DNA of 64,000 nucleotides from Alloactinosynnema sp. L-07 (GTDB lineage Bacteria; Actinomycetota; Actinomycetes; Mycobacteriales; Pseudonocardiaceae), in contig NZ_LN850107.1 in NCBI RefSeq assembly GCF_900070365.1, positions 3,100,001 through 3,164,000 on the forward strand, written 5' to 3'. Shown here piece after piece: positions 45,347 to 53,043 of the stretch. The first letter of the stretch is position 1; the number at the start of each line of letters is the position of its first letter. The position numbers and the translations under genes are program-made. The notes under the pieces were generated by a model. The model worked only from the letters and a program-made list of their open reading frames with translations, made no database searches and was not told the origin of the DNA.

Positions 45347-46140
45347 AGCTCGCTCCGCACGGCCCACAGGTCCGGGAACACCGGGGCGAACAGGGTGGAC
45401 CGCAGGTAGGCCGCGCCCGCCGAGCCGCCGGTGCCCATCTTGCTGCCGATGGTCCGCTCGACCATCTTCACGTGCCGGTACCGCCATTCCTGCAGACCCT
45501 CGTCCAGGTCGATCAGGTGCTCGGCGACGGTCGACGGCCCGGAGTCGTCGGCGTAGACCTCCAGCAGCACCTCCTGCACCGCGCGCGACGGCTCGGCGGG
45601 CTTGGCCACGTCGCGCCCGATCACCTCGGCCGGGAGCTTGTAGCCGTGGGTGCCGAGGTAGGCCAGGAAGGAATCGAACAGCGACGGGCGGCTCATCGCC
45701 GCGGCGATCCGCGCCCGCTGCTCGCCGCCCTCGGGGTAGTGCGCGAACGCGTGGTCGTCGCGGCGGCCCAGCACGGCCTCCAGCTCGCGAAACTGCGCGG
45801 ACTGAAAGCCACTGGAGGCGTCGAGGCGGGCACGGAAGCTGGTGAACTGGCGCGGCGTCATCGTCTCCAGGACGTCGATCTGCGCGACGATCACCTTGAA
45901 GATCGTCAGCGTTCGGCGCAGCACCCGCACCGCGTGCGGGGTGTGTCCCGACTCCAGGACCCGCTGCAGTTCGGCGACCTCGTGCAGGATCTGCTTGAAC
46001 CACAGTTCGTAGACCTGGTGGATGACGATGAACAGCAGTTCGTCGTGCTCCTCCGAACGCGGCCGTTGCGCGCCCAAGACCTCATCCAGCGCCAGGTACG
46101 ACGTGTAAGTCAAAGCCGCCTGGGTGTCAGTGCTACTCAC
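45343..46140 (-). CDS. kynA: Tryptophan 2,3-dioxygenase
   Basis: 265 residues, usual for bacterial TDO. Signature LTYTSYLALDEVLGAQRP, HDELLFIVIHQVYELWFKQ (with the substrate-binding and distal His) and FTSFRARLDASSGFQS; the axial heme His lies in the C-terminal RYRHVKMVERTIGSK. It opens the indole ring of tryptophan to N-formylkynurenine. GTG 46140 overlaps the last codons of paaX by eight bases, so all three genes are co-translated. No kynurenine formamidase gene is adjacent. Confidence 0.92.
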   Translation of the reverse strand: MSSTDTQAALTYTSYLALDEVLGAQRPRSEEHDELLFIVIHQVYELWFKQILHEVAELQRVLESGHTPHAVRVLRRTLTIFKVIVAQIDVLETMTPRQFTSFRARLDASSGFQSAQFRELEAVLGRRDDHAFAHYPEGGEQRARIAAAMSRPSLFDSFLAYLGTHGYKLPAEVIGRDVAKPAEPSRAVQEVLLEVYADDSGPSTVAEHLIDLDEGLQEWRYRHVKMVERTIGSKMGTGGSAGAAYLRSTLFAPVFPDLWAVRSEL

Positions 46141-46933
46141 GAGACATCACTCCGTCGAAATGGCGTTGGGCCTGCGGCGCGAGCGCCGGGTAGGCACGGT
46201 GGAACAGCGACACGGCCGCCGCCCGGTGCGGCGGTGGTGGGACAAGGTCGGCGGGCAGCTCCGGGTCGAGCATGGCGAACTGGCGAAAGGTGTGCACGAG
46301 ACGCACCCGCAGCGCGAAGGCCGTCCGCGCGTCCTCGGCGTCGGTCTCGGCGAAGTCGGCGAGGAACGACTCGTAGCGGGCGGCGAGCGCGTCGAGGTCC
46401 CAGACCCGGGGGACGAACCCGGCGAAGTCGGGCACCTGCGCGGGCGCGCCGAGCAGCACCCCGGCGTGCGTGCTGACCCCGAGTTGGTCGAGCAGGGCGG
46501 CGACCTCGGCGGTCCGATCGCGCGGGGCCAGCCACGTGCCGTCCTGCACCGGCCCGAAACCCAGGAACCGCAGCCTGCGCACCAGTCGGGCGCGGGCGAC
46601 CCGCTGGTCCTCGGGGATCGTGTGCCACAGGACGGTCCACTGGACGGCCGAGCCGTTGTCGCGGCCAAGGCCGAAGATCCGGCGGTCACCCTCGGCCAGC
46701 ACGGTCGCGGCGCGCGGGGTCAGCTTGTAGTGCACCATCCGGCCGTCTTTGGCGCGTTCCAGCAGGTCACGGCGGACGAGCCGGGTCAGTGCGACGCGGG
46801 CGGCGCCTTCGGTGAACCCGAACTCGGCCAGCAGCGCGACCAGCCCGCCGGACCACACGGTCGCCCCCGAGCGGGGGCCGACATGGGCTCCCAGAATGGT
46901 CAGGACGAGGTCCTGCGGGGCGGGTTCGAACAC
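46133..46933 (-). CDS. paaX: PaaX family transcriptional regulator
   Basis: 266 residues. N-terminal winged helix (LVLTILGAHVGPRSGATVWS then GFTEGAARVALTRLVRRDLL), a middle PaaX domain with FGPVQDGTWLAPRD, and a C-terminal LVHTFRQFAMLDPELPADLV. PaaX regulators sense aryl-CoA thioesters, for example phenylacetyl-CoA. Here anthraniloyl-CoA, formed by the ligase at 50825, is the likely effector (inference). The GTG start at 46933 lies only six bases after a -10 box, so the message appears leaderless. It leads the kynAU operon and probably also controls the divergent operon. Confidence 0.87.
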   Translation of the reverse strand: MFEPAPQDLVLTILGAHVGPRSGATVWSGGLVALLAEFGFTEGAARVALTRLVRRDLLERAKDGRMVHYKLTPRAATVLAEGDRRIFGLGRDNGSAVQWTVLWHTIPEDQRVARARLVRRLRFLGFGPVQDGTWLAPRDRTAEVAALLDQLGVSTHAGVLLGAPAQVPDFAGFVPRVWDLDALAARYESFLADFAETDAEDARTAFALRVRLVHTFRQFAMLDPELPADLVPPPPHRAAAVSLFHRAYPALAPQAQRHFDGVMSRE

Positions 46934-46939
46934 GAGTGG

Positions 46940-46968
46940 AGCATAGTTGACACCTGAGCCTGGTCAAC
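46940..46968 (-). promoter_or_regulatory. paaX-kynAU promoter with overlapping inverted repeat
   Basis: On the minus strand TTGACC (46967-46962) and TATGCT (46945-46940) form -35 and -10 boxes with a 16-bp spacer. The inverted repeat GTTGAC-N11-GTCAAC at 46946-46968 covers the -35 and spacer, as expected for an operator that shuts its own promoter. The start codon comes six bases after the -10. Confidence 0.7.
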
Positions 46969-47005
46969 CGTAGGGTTTTCTCAGAAGAGAGCTACGTCAC
47001 CACCA

Positions 47006-47119
47006 CCGCTCGGCCGCGGTGACGTATCGGGTACGTGAACGCGCCGACGAAGTCTGGCGTGTTCACGTGCCCGATACGTCACCTTGAGGCGGCCGAGCGC
47101 GCGTCCCCGAAGGGGACGC
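47006..47119. repeat. Large near-perfect inverted repeat and second small hairpin
   Basis: Arms 47018-47045 and 47056-47083 (28 bp each) match except for a few positions around a 10-base loop. After a 5-base bulge the pairing resumes for about 11 bp (47007-47017 with 47089-47099). A further perfect hairpin, GCGTCCCC-GAA-GGGGACGC, is at 47101-47119. Each arm also contains a small site of the form ACGTA-N5-TACGT. It lies between the divergent halves of the tryptophan island and could be a regulator target, a leader RNA or an inserted palindromic element. Confidence 0.7.
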
Positions 47120-47152
47120 CAACGGCACAGGTCGCCAACGGCAGAGGACGTA

Positions 47153-47995
47153 ATGGTGAAGGTCGGTATCGGACTGCCCAACACGGTTCCCGGATGCGAT
47201 GGCGCGACGCTCGTGGAGTGGGCACGCCGGGCCGACGGCGGGCCGTTCTCCACGCTCGCGGTCCTCGACCGCGTGCGCTACGACAGCATCGACCCGTTCG
47301 CCGCGCTGTCGGCCGCCGCGGCGGTCACCACGCGGATCGGTCTGGCCACGATGATCGCCATCGGCCCGCTGCGCGGCGCGGCGATGCTGGCCAAGCAGGC
47401 GGTGTCGGTCGACGCGCTGTCCAATGGCCGGTTCACCCTGGGCCTGGCGGTCGGCGCCCGGGTCGACGACTACGCCGCCGCGGGCGTCGAGCACAAGACC
47501 CGGGGCGCGACGCTGTCCAGGCAGCTGGCCTACCTGCGCGGCGAGTTCGAGTCGGCCGAGATCGGCCCGGCGATCCCGTTCGGCGCCAAGGGAATCGAGC
47601 TGCTCGTCGGCGGCACCAGCGGCGCCGCCCTGGCCCGCATGGCCCGCTACGGCGACGGCTACGCCCACGGCGGCGGCCCGCCGCGCGCCTTCGGCTCGGC
47701 CGCCACCAAGGCCCGCGCCGCGTGGCGCGACCTCGGCAGGCCGGGCGAACCCGCGCTGTGGGGCCAGGGCTACATCGCCTTGGGCGACCCCGAACGCGGC
47801 CGTGACTATCTGCGCGACTACTACGCGTTCACCGGCCCGTTCGCCGAGAAGATCGCCGCGGGCGCGCTGACCAGCGCGCGTGAGATCAAGGACTTCATCC
47901 GCGGCTACGCCGACGAGGGCTGCGACGAGCTGATCCTGTTCCCGGCCGTCGCTGATCTGGATGAGCTCGACCGCCTCGCCGAGGCCCTGTCATGA
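47153..47995 (+). CDS. LLM-class flavin/F420-dependent oxidoreductase
   Basis: 280 residues of the bacterial luciferase-like barrel family: VGIGLPNTVPG at the start, LDRVRYDSIDPFAALSAAA, TRIGLATMIAIGPLRG, and SNGRFTLGLAVGARVDDYAAAG. Many actinobacterial members use F420 instead of FMN. GAGGA precedes ATG 47153; a longer frame to 47084 enters the hairpin region. It is the first gene of the anthranilate operon and overlaps the monooxygenase gene (ATGA). It may carry out a reduction or hydroxylation of a ring intermediate, perhaps standing in for the weak OYE half of the next protein. Confidence 0.82.
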   Translation: MVKVGIGLPNTVPGCDGATLVEWARRADGGPFSTLAVLDRVRYDSIDPFAALSAAAAVTTRIGLATMIAIGPLRGAAMLAKQAVSVDALSNGRFTLGLAVGARVDDYAAAGVEHKTRGATLSRQLAYLRGEFESAEIGPAIPFGAKGIELLVGGTSGAALARMARYGDGYAHGGGPPRAFGSAATKARAAWRDLGRPGEPALWGQGYIALGDPERGRDYLRDYYAFTGPFAEKIAAGALTSAREIKDFIRGYADEGCDELILFPAVADLDELDRLAEALS

Positions 47996-50064
47996 GGGTG
48001 ACCGTCGTCGGCGCCGGACCGGCCGGGCTCTACCTGGCGATCCTGCTGCGCAAGGCGGGCCACGACGTGACCGTCCTTGAGCGCAACGCACCGGACGCGA
48101 CGTTCGGCTGGGGCGTGGTGTTCTCCGAGGAGACCCTTGGCGCCCTGCGCGACGCCGACGCGGCCACCCACCTGGAGATCACCGACTCGTTCGCCCGGTG
48201 GTCCACAGTGGACATCCGCTACCAGGGCAAGCTGCTGCGGTCCCGCGGCCACTCGTTCTCCGCGATCGCCCGCAAACACCTGCTCGCCATCCTCCAGCGC
48301 CGCGCCCACGAACTGGGCGCCGACCTGCGCTTCGGCGTCGAGATCGAAGACCTCGACTTCCCCGACGCCGACCTGATCGTGGCCGCCGACGGCGCCAACA
48401 GCCGGGTCCGCAACCGCGACGCCAAGCGATTCCGCGCGAACGTCGCGCCGCAGGGCTGCAAATACGTGTGGTTCGGCACCGACCTGGTGCTCGACTCGTT
48501 CACCTTCTCCTTCAAGGAGACCGAGTTCGGCCTGTTCCAGGCGCACGCGTACCCGTTCGACGAGCACACGAGCACATGGATCGTGGAGTGCGCCGAACCA
48601 GTGTGGCGGCGCGCTGGCCTGGACACGATGACCGAGGCGGAGAGCATCGCGTTCTGCGAGAAGCTGTTCGCCGACGACCTCGCGGGCCACCGGCTGATGT
48701 CGAACCGGTCGCTGTGGCTGGACTTCCCGCTGGTCCGCTGCGCGAGCTGGCACCACGGCAACATCGTCCTCCTCGGCGACTCCGCGCACACCGCGCACTT
48801 CTCCATCGGCTCGGGCACCAAGCTCGCCATGGAGGACGCCATCGGCCTGACCACCGCGCTGGCCCGGCACACCGACCTCGGCGCGGCGCTCACCGAGTAC
48901 GAACTGGACCGTCAGCCCATGGTCGAGCGGTTCCAGCAAGCGGCGGGCGAGAGCGCGGCCTACTTCGGCCGGACCGCCACCTACACCGGGTTCGCCCCGA
49001 TCCAGTTCGCCTTCAACCTGCTCACCCGCAGTGGCCGGGTGTCGCACACCAACCTGGCCCAGCGCGACCCGGACCTGATCCGGGTGCTCGACGCGTGGTT
49101 CGCCCACGGCGCCGACCAGGTGCCCGGCGCGGTCGCCCCGCCACCGCTGTTCGCGCCGCTACGCGTCGGCGGGACCCGGCTGCCGAACCGGCTGGCCGTC
49201 GAGGACACCGACCCGGTCCGGGCCGCCCGCACGGGCGCCGGGCTCGTGCTCGCCGGGCCGGTCGCGGTCACCCCTGAGGGCCGCGCACACGCCGCCACCC
49301 CGGTCATGGACTCCCCCGGCGACTGGGCCGCCATCGCGGACAAGGTCCACGACAACGGCACCCTGCTGGGGCTGCGCCTGGGCCACGCGGGCGCCCGCGG
49401 CGCCACCCGCGCGCCCGCCGACGGCCTCGACATCCCGCTGCCCGCCGCCGAGTCCTGGCCGATCATCGCGGCCTCTGCCGTCCCGTACGCGCCGTTCGCC
49501 CAGACCCCCAAGGCCATGGACGCCGCCGACCTCGACCGGGTGCGCCAGGCGTTCACCGACGCCGCCGGGCACGCCGCGAAGGCCGGGATCGACGTCCTCG
49601 AACTCGACCTCGCCGACGGGCACCTGCTCGCCGGGTTCCTGTCCCCGCTGACCAACCGCCGCGACGACGAGTGGACCGGCTGGGCCTATCCGCTGTCGGT
49701 GATCGACGCCGTGCGGGCGGTCTGGCCGCGATTGCTGTCGGTGCGGCTGACCGTCACCGACTGGACCCCGCGCGGGCTGACCCTGGCCGACGGCATCCAA
49801 CTCGCCTCGGCCGTGCACAGCCACGGTGCCGACCTGATCCACGTCCGCGCGGGCCAGACCACCGCCGAGGCCCGGCCGGAGTTCCGCCGTGGCTACCTGA
49901 CCGCGCTGTCCGACCAGGTACGCAACCAGACGAGCGTGCCGACCATGGTCGGCGGCTACCTCACCACACCCGACGAGGTGAACACGATCGTCGCCGCGGG
50001 CCGGGCCGACCTGTGCGTGCTCAGCCCCGCGCCGTCGGCGGTGGAGGCGGTGGTGCTGTCGTGA
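47992..50064 (+). CDS. Anthraniloyl-CoA monooxygenase/reductase fusion (FAD hydroxylase + OYE-like domain)
   Basis: 690 residues. Residues 1-370 form an FAD aromatic hydroxylase: VVGAGPAGLYLAILL, a DG motif (AADGANSRVR) and LGDSAHTAHFSIGSGTKLAMED. This half resembles salicylyl-CoA 5-hydroxylase. From about 385 an Old Yellow Enzyme-like barrel follows (LFAPLRVGGTRLPNRLAVE, LGHAGARG, FLSPLTNRR, IHVRAGQTTAEARP). The fusion is that of 2-aminobenzoyl-CoA monooxygenase/reductase, which hydroxylates and dearomatises anthraniloyl-CoA. The OYE half is about 305 residues, shorter than usual, and the His motif expected in HCAHGYL reads DLADGHL, so its reductase function may be lost or changed. Confidence 0.82.
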   Translation: MRVTVVGAGPAGLYLAILLRKAGHDVTVLERNAPDATFGWGVVFSEETLGALRDADAATHLEITDSFARWSTVDIRYQGKLLRSRGHSFSAIARKHLLAILQRRAHELGADLRFGVEIEDLDFPDADLIVAADGANSRVRNRDAKRFRANVAPQGCKYVWFGTDLVLDSFTFSFKETEFGLFQAHAYPFDEHTSTWIVECAEPVWRRAGLDTMTEAESIAFCEKLFADDLAGHRLMSNRSLWLDFPLVRCASWHHGNIVLLGDSAHTAHFSIGSGTKLAMEDAIGLTTALARHTDLGAALTEYELDRQPMVERFQQAAGESAAYFGRTATYTGFAPIQFAFNLLTRSGRVSHTNLAQRDPDLIRVLDAWFAHGADQVPGAVAPPPLFAPLRVGGTRLPNRLAVEDTDPVRAARTGAGLVLAGPVAVTPEGRAHAATPVMDSPGDWAAIADKVHDNGTLLGLRLGHAGARGATRAPADGLDIPLPAAESWPIIAASAVPYAPFAQTPKAMDAADLDRVRQAFTDAAGHAAKAGIDVLELDLADGHLLAGFLSPLTNRRDDEWTGWAYPLSVIDAVRAVWPRLLSVRLTVTDWTPRGLTLADGIQLASAVHSHGADLIHVRAGQTTAEARPEFRRGYLTALSDQVRNQTSVPTMVGGYLTTPDEVNTIVAAGRADLCVLSPAPSAVEAVVLS

Positions 50065-50813
50065 CCCGGTTCGCCGACCTGACCTCGCCCGCCGTCGCCG
50101 AAGTCCGCGCCGACGACCGGATCCCGGTGTTGCTCCTGCCGGTCGGGGCGATCGAGCCGCATGGCCCGCACGCTCCCCTGTCGACCGACCCGATCATCTC
50201 CGCGGGCATGTGCGACCGCGCCGCCGCTCGACTGGCCGACGACCCCGAGGTGCGGGTGCTGATCCTGCCGCCGCTGCCCTACGGCGTCACCCGCTACGGC
50301 GCGGCGTTCCCCGGCGCGGTCGGCGTCAGCGAGGACACTCTGCACGCGATCGTGGTCGATGTCTGTCTTTCCCTTGCCCAGCAAGGGTTCCCGCGCGTCG
50401 TCATCGTCAACAACCATTTCGAGCCGGAGCACGTCTCAACCCTGCTCCGGGCGGTGGCGACGCTCGACAGTCCCAGCGTCCGCTACCTCAACCTGCTGCG
50501 GCGGCACACCGCCGCCCGGCTGACCGACGAGTTCCGGTCCGGCTCGTGCCACGCGGGCCGGTACGAGACCTCGCTGGTGCTGGCCGACCACCCCGACCTG
50601 GTCGACACCGCGGCGATGCGCGATCTGCCGCCGCTGATCGTCGACATGCCCGCCGCCATGCGCGACGGGCGGACCGATTTCCCAACGATGGGCATGGACC
50701 AGGCGTACTGCGGCTCGCCCGCCGAGGCCACCGCCGCCGAGGGACTGTCCACTTTTGACACGCTGACCGAGCTGCTGATCGACGTCATCCGGGATCTGGC
50801 GAAGCAGGACTGA
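50061..50813 (+). CDS. Creatininase-family amidohydrolase
   Basis: 250 residues. VLLLPVGAIEPHGPHAPLSTD holds the Glu and His metal ligands, PLPYGVTRYGAAFPGAV follows, VVIVNNHFEP replaces the more common NGHGGN block, and SCHAGRYETSLVLA supplies the HAGxxETS metal site. Members hydrolyse cyclic or N-acyl amides. Within this operon it could open a lactam or remove a formyl group; since no kynurenine formamidase is present, deformylation of N-formylkynurenine is a possible role (inference only). GTG 50061 overlaps the monooxygenase stop. Confidence 0.8.
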   Translation: MTRFADLTSPAVAEVRADDRIPVLLLPVGAIEPHGPHAPLSTDPIISAGMCDRAAARLADDPEVRVLILPPLPYGVTRYGAAFPGAVGVSEDTLHAIVVDVCLSLAQQGFPRVVIVNNHFEPEHVSTLLRAVATLDSPSVRYLNLLRRHTAARLTDEFRSGSCHAGRYETSLVLADHPDLVDTAAMRDLPPLIVDMPAAMRDGRTDFPTMGMDQAYCGSPAEATAAEGLSTFDTLTELLIDVIRDLAKQD

Positions 50814-50824
50814 GAGGACACGCG

Positions 50825-52372
50825 GTGTTGCGCTACGAGACCCTCCCCGAGCGGCTGAACCTGGCGACGTACTTCCTCGACCGCAACGTCGACGAGGGCC
50901 GCGGCGACCGCACAGCCCTGCTCGGCGCGGGCGGCCCCACCACCTACGCCGAACTCGCGGGCCTGACCAACCAGGTCGGCCACGTCCTGCGCGACCTGGG
51001 CCTGCGCGCCGGACACCGGGTGCTGCTCGCACTCAACGACGGCGTCGAGTTCGTCGCCACCTGGTACGCCGCGCAGAAGCTCGGCGCCGTGACCGCCGAG
51101 GTCTACACATTCCTGCCCGCCAAGGACTACGCGTACTTCCTGGACTACACCCACGCCGACGTCGTCGTGGTCGACCCGGTGACGCTGGACCGGGTCCGCG
51201 AGGCGGGCACGGCGGGCAGGCAGGTGCTGGTCGTCGGCGCGGGCGGGCTGGACCTGCGCGACAACGAACACGACTTCGACGCCCTGGTCCCGGCCGCGCC
51301 GACCGACCTGGAGGCCCACCACAGCCTGCGCGACGACGTGGCGCTGTGGAAGTTCACCACCGGCAGCACGGGCACGCCGAAAGCGTGCGTGCACACCAAT
51401 CGCGCCCCAGTGCTGAGCCACGACTGGTACGCACGCGGTGTCCTGGACCTGCGGGCCGACGACATCGTGCTGCCGGTGCCCAAGCTGTTCTTCGGCTACG
51501 CCCGCGACCTGGCCGCGCTGTACCCGTTCGGCGTCGGCGCGGCCGGGATCGTGTTCGCCGAGCGCACCACGCCCGAGCGGATCTTCGAGCTGATCGCCGA
51601 GCACCGGCCGACGATCCTGGTGAACGTGCCCACGATGATGAGCGCGATGGTCGCCCACCCGGCCGCCGCCGACCAGGACCTGAGCTGTCTGCGGCTGTGC
51701 ACCTCGGCGGGTGAGGCGTTGCCGCCGGAGCTGCACCGCAAGTGGGACAAGGCGTTCGGCGTCGAGGTGGTCGACGGGATCGGCTCATCGGAGGCATACC
51801 ACATCTACATCTCCAACCGGCCGGGCGCGGCGTCGACGGGCGTCGGCACGCTGGTCCCCGGCTACCGGGCGCGGGTGGTGGACCCGGACGGGGTCGAGGT
51901 GCCCGATGGTGAGACCGGCACGCTGGAGATCATCGGCGCGACCGCCGCCCTCGGCTACCACGGCGACCCGGAGAAGTCGGCGCGCACCTTCCCGGGCGGC
52001 GACACCGTGCATACCGGCGACCTGTTCAGCCGCGACGCCGACCACGTCTTCCACTATCAGGGCCGCGCCGACGACCTGCTCAAGGTGAGCGGGATCTGGG
52101 TGGCGCCCAGCGAGATCGAGCACTGCCTGATCGGGCATCCCGACGTGGTGGAGTGCGCGGTCACCGGGCACGAGACCGACGGGCTGGTCCGGCCGTACGC
52201 GTATGTGGTCGCACGAGCGGAGTTGGATGGCGAGGACCTGCGCGCCTACGTCCGCGAACGCCTGTCGCCACACAAGACCCCGGAACGCGTGATCTTCGTG
52301 GACGCGTTGCCGCGCACCATCAACGGCAAGCTCGACCGGCGTGCGCTGCGGCAGTTGGATGTGGCGCGATGA
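50825..52372 (+). CDS. Benzoate-CoA ligase family enzyme, probable anthranilate-CoA ligase
   Basis: 515 residues of the AMP-forming acyl-CoA synthetase superfamily. The phosphate loop is KFTTGSTGTPKACVHTN, followed by PKLFFGYARDLAALYPFGVG (a block seen in benzoate- and aminobenzoate-CoA ligases), GIGSSEAYHIYISNRPG, and the C-terminal lysine region LPRTINGKLDRRAL. It activates an aromatic acid to its CoA thioester; anthranilate is indicated by the operon. GTG 50825 has GAGAGGA upstream; the gap to the previous stop is 11 bases. Its stop overlaps the SDR gene. Confidence 0.85.
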   Translation: MLRYETLPERLNLATYFLDRNVDEGRGDRTALLGAGGPTTYAELAGLTNQVGHVLRDLGLRAGHRVLLALNDGVEFVATWYAAQKLGAVTAEVYTFLPAKDYAYFLDYTHADVVVVDPVTLDRVREAGTAGRQVLVVGAGGLDLRDNEHDFDALVPAAPTDLEAHHSLRDDVALWKFTTGSTGTPKACVHTNRAPVLSHDWYARGVLDLRADDIVLPVPKLFFGYARDLAALYPFGVGAAGIVFAERTTPERIFELIAEHRPTILVNVPTMMSAMVAHPAAADQDLSCLRLCTSAGEALPPELHRKWDKAFGVEVVDGIGSSEAYHIYISNRPGAASTGVGTLVPGYRARVVDPDGVEVPDGETGTLEIIGATAALGYHGDPEKSARTFPGGDTVHTGDLFSRDADHVFHYQGRADDLLKVSGIWVAPSEIEHCLIGHPDVVECAVTGHETDGLVRPYAYVVARAELDGEDLRAYVRERLSPHKTPERVIFVDALPRTINGKLDRRALRQLDVAR

Positions 52373-53043
52373 GGCTCGTGGTGGTCACCGGCGGCACCCG
52401 CGGCATCGGCGCGGCCATCGCCGCCCGGTTCCGGGACGCGGGCGACAAGGTGGTCGCGGTCGGCCGCGCGGATCTTGATGTCACCGACGAATCTGCGGTG
52501 ACCGCGTTCTTCGCCGGGATGGCGGTGGACGTGCTGGTCAACAACGCGGGCATCGCCTCCAGCGCCCCACTCGCGAAGACCACCTTGGCCGACTGGCGGT
52601 CCCAAATGGACACCAATGCCGCGGGCGTCTTCCTGTGCACGCGCGCCGTGCTGCCGGGGATGGCCGAGCGCGACAGCGGCCGGATCGTCACCGTCGCGTC
52701 CGTCGCCGGGCTCGCCGGGTCGAAGTACACCTCGGCCTACACGGCCTCCAAGCACGCGGCGGTCGGCCTGACCAAAGCTGTGGCGGCGGAGGTGGCGGGG
52801 ACGGGCGTGACCGCCAACGCCGTGTGCCCCGGTTTCGTGCGAACCGACATGACAGCGGAAACCGTGCGTCGGATCGAGGAACGCACTGGCCGCGACGGTG
52901 AAGCGGCGCTGGCGAAGATGTCGCCGCTGGGTCGGCTGATCGAACCTTCAGAAGTGGCTTTCGCGGTGGGTTTCCTCGCCGCGCCCGAGGCCGGGGCAAT
53001 CAACGGCCAGACGCTCGTGCTTGATGGAGGAGGAGTTTCATGA
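52369..53043 (+). CDS. Short-chain dehydrogenase, probable 3-hydroxyacyl-CoA dehydrogenase
   Basis: 224 residues. TGGTRGIG cofactor loop, NNAGIASS, catalytic Ser in VASVAGLAG and YTASK, then ANAVCPGFVRTDM and the C-terminal INGQTLVLDGGG. This FabG-like form is common for beta-oxidation-type 3-hydroxyacyl-CoA oxidation. ATG 52369 overlaps the ligase stop and its own stop overlaps the enoyl-CoA hydratase start, so it is a step in the same pathway. A longer open frame to 52153 lies inside the ligase gene. Confidence 0.85.
   Translation: MRLVVVTGGTRGIGAAIAARFRDAGDKVVAVGRADLDVTDESAVTAFFAGMAVDVLVNNAGIASSAPLAKTTLADWRSQMDTNAAGVFLCTRAVLPGMAERDSGRIVTVASVAGLAGSKYTSAYTASKHAAVGLTKAVAAEVAGTGVTANAVCPGFVRTDMTAETVRRIEERTGRDGEAALAKMSPLGRLIEPSEVAFAVGFLAAPEAGAINGQTLVLDGGGVS

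Noticed and set aside
46141..46640. Plus-strand and alternate-frame frames over paaX
   Set aside because: They are frame shadows of paaX, with reversed codon bias and no recognisable domain.
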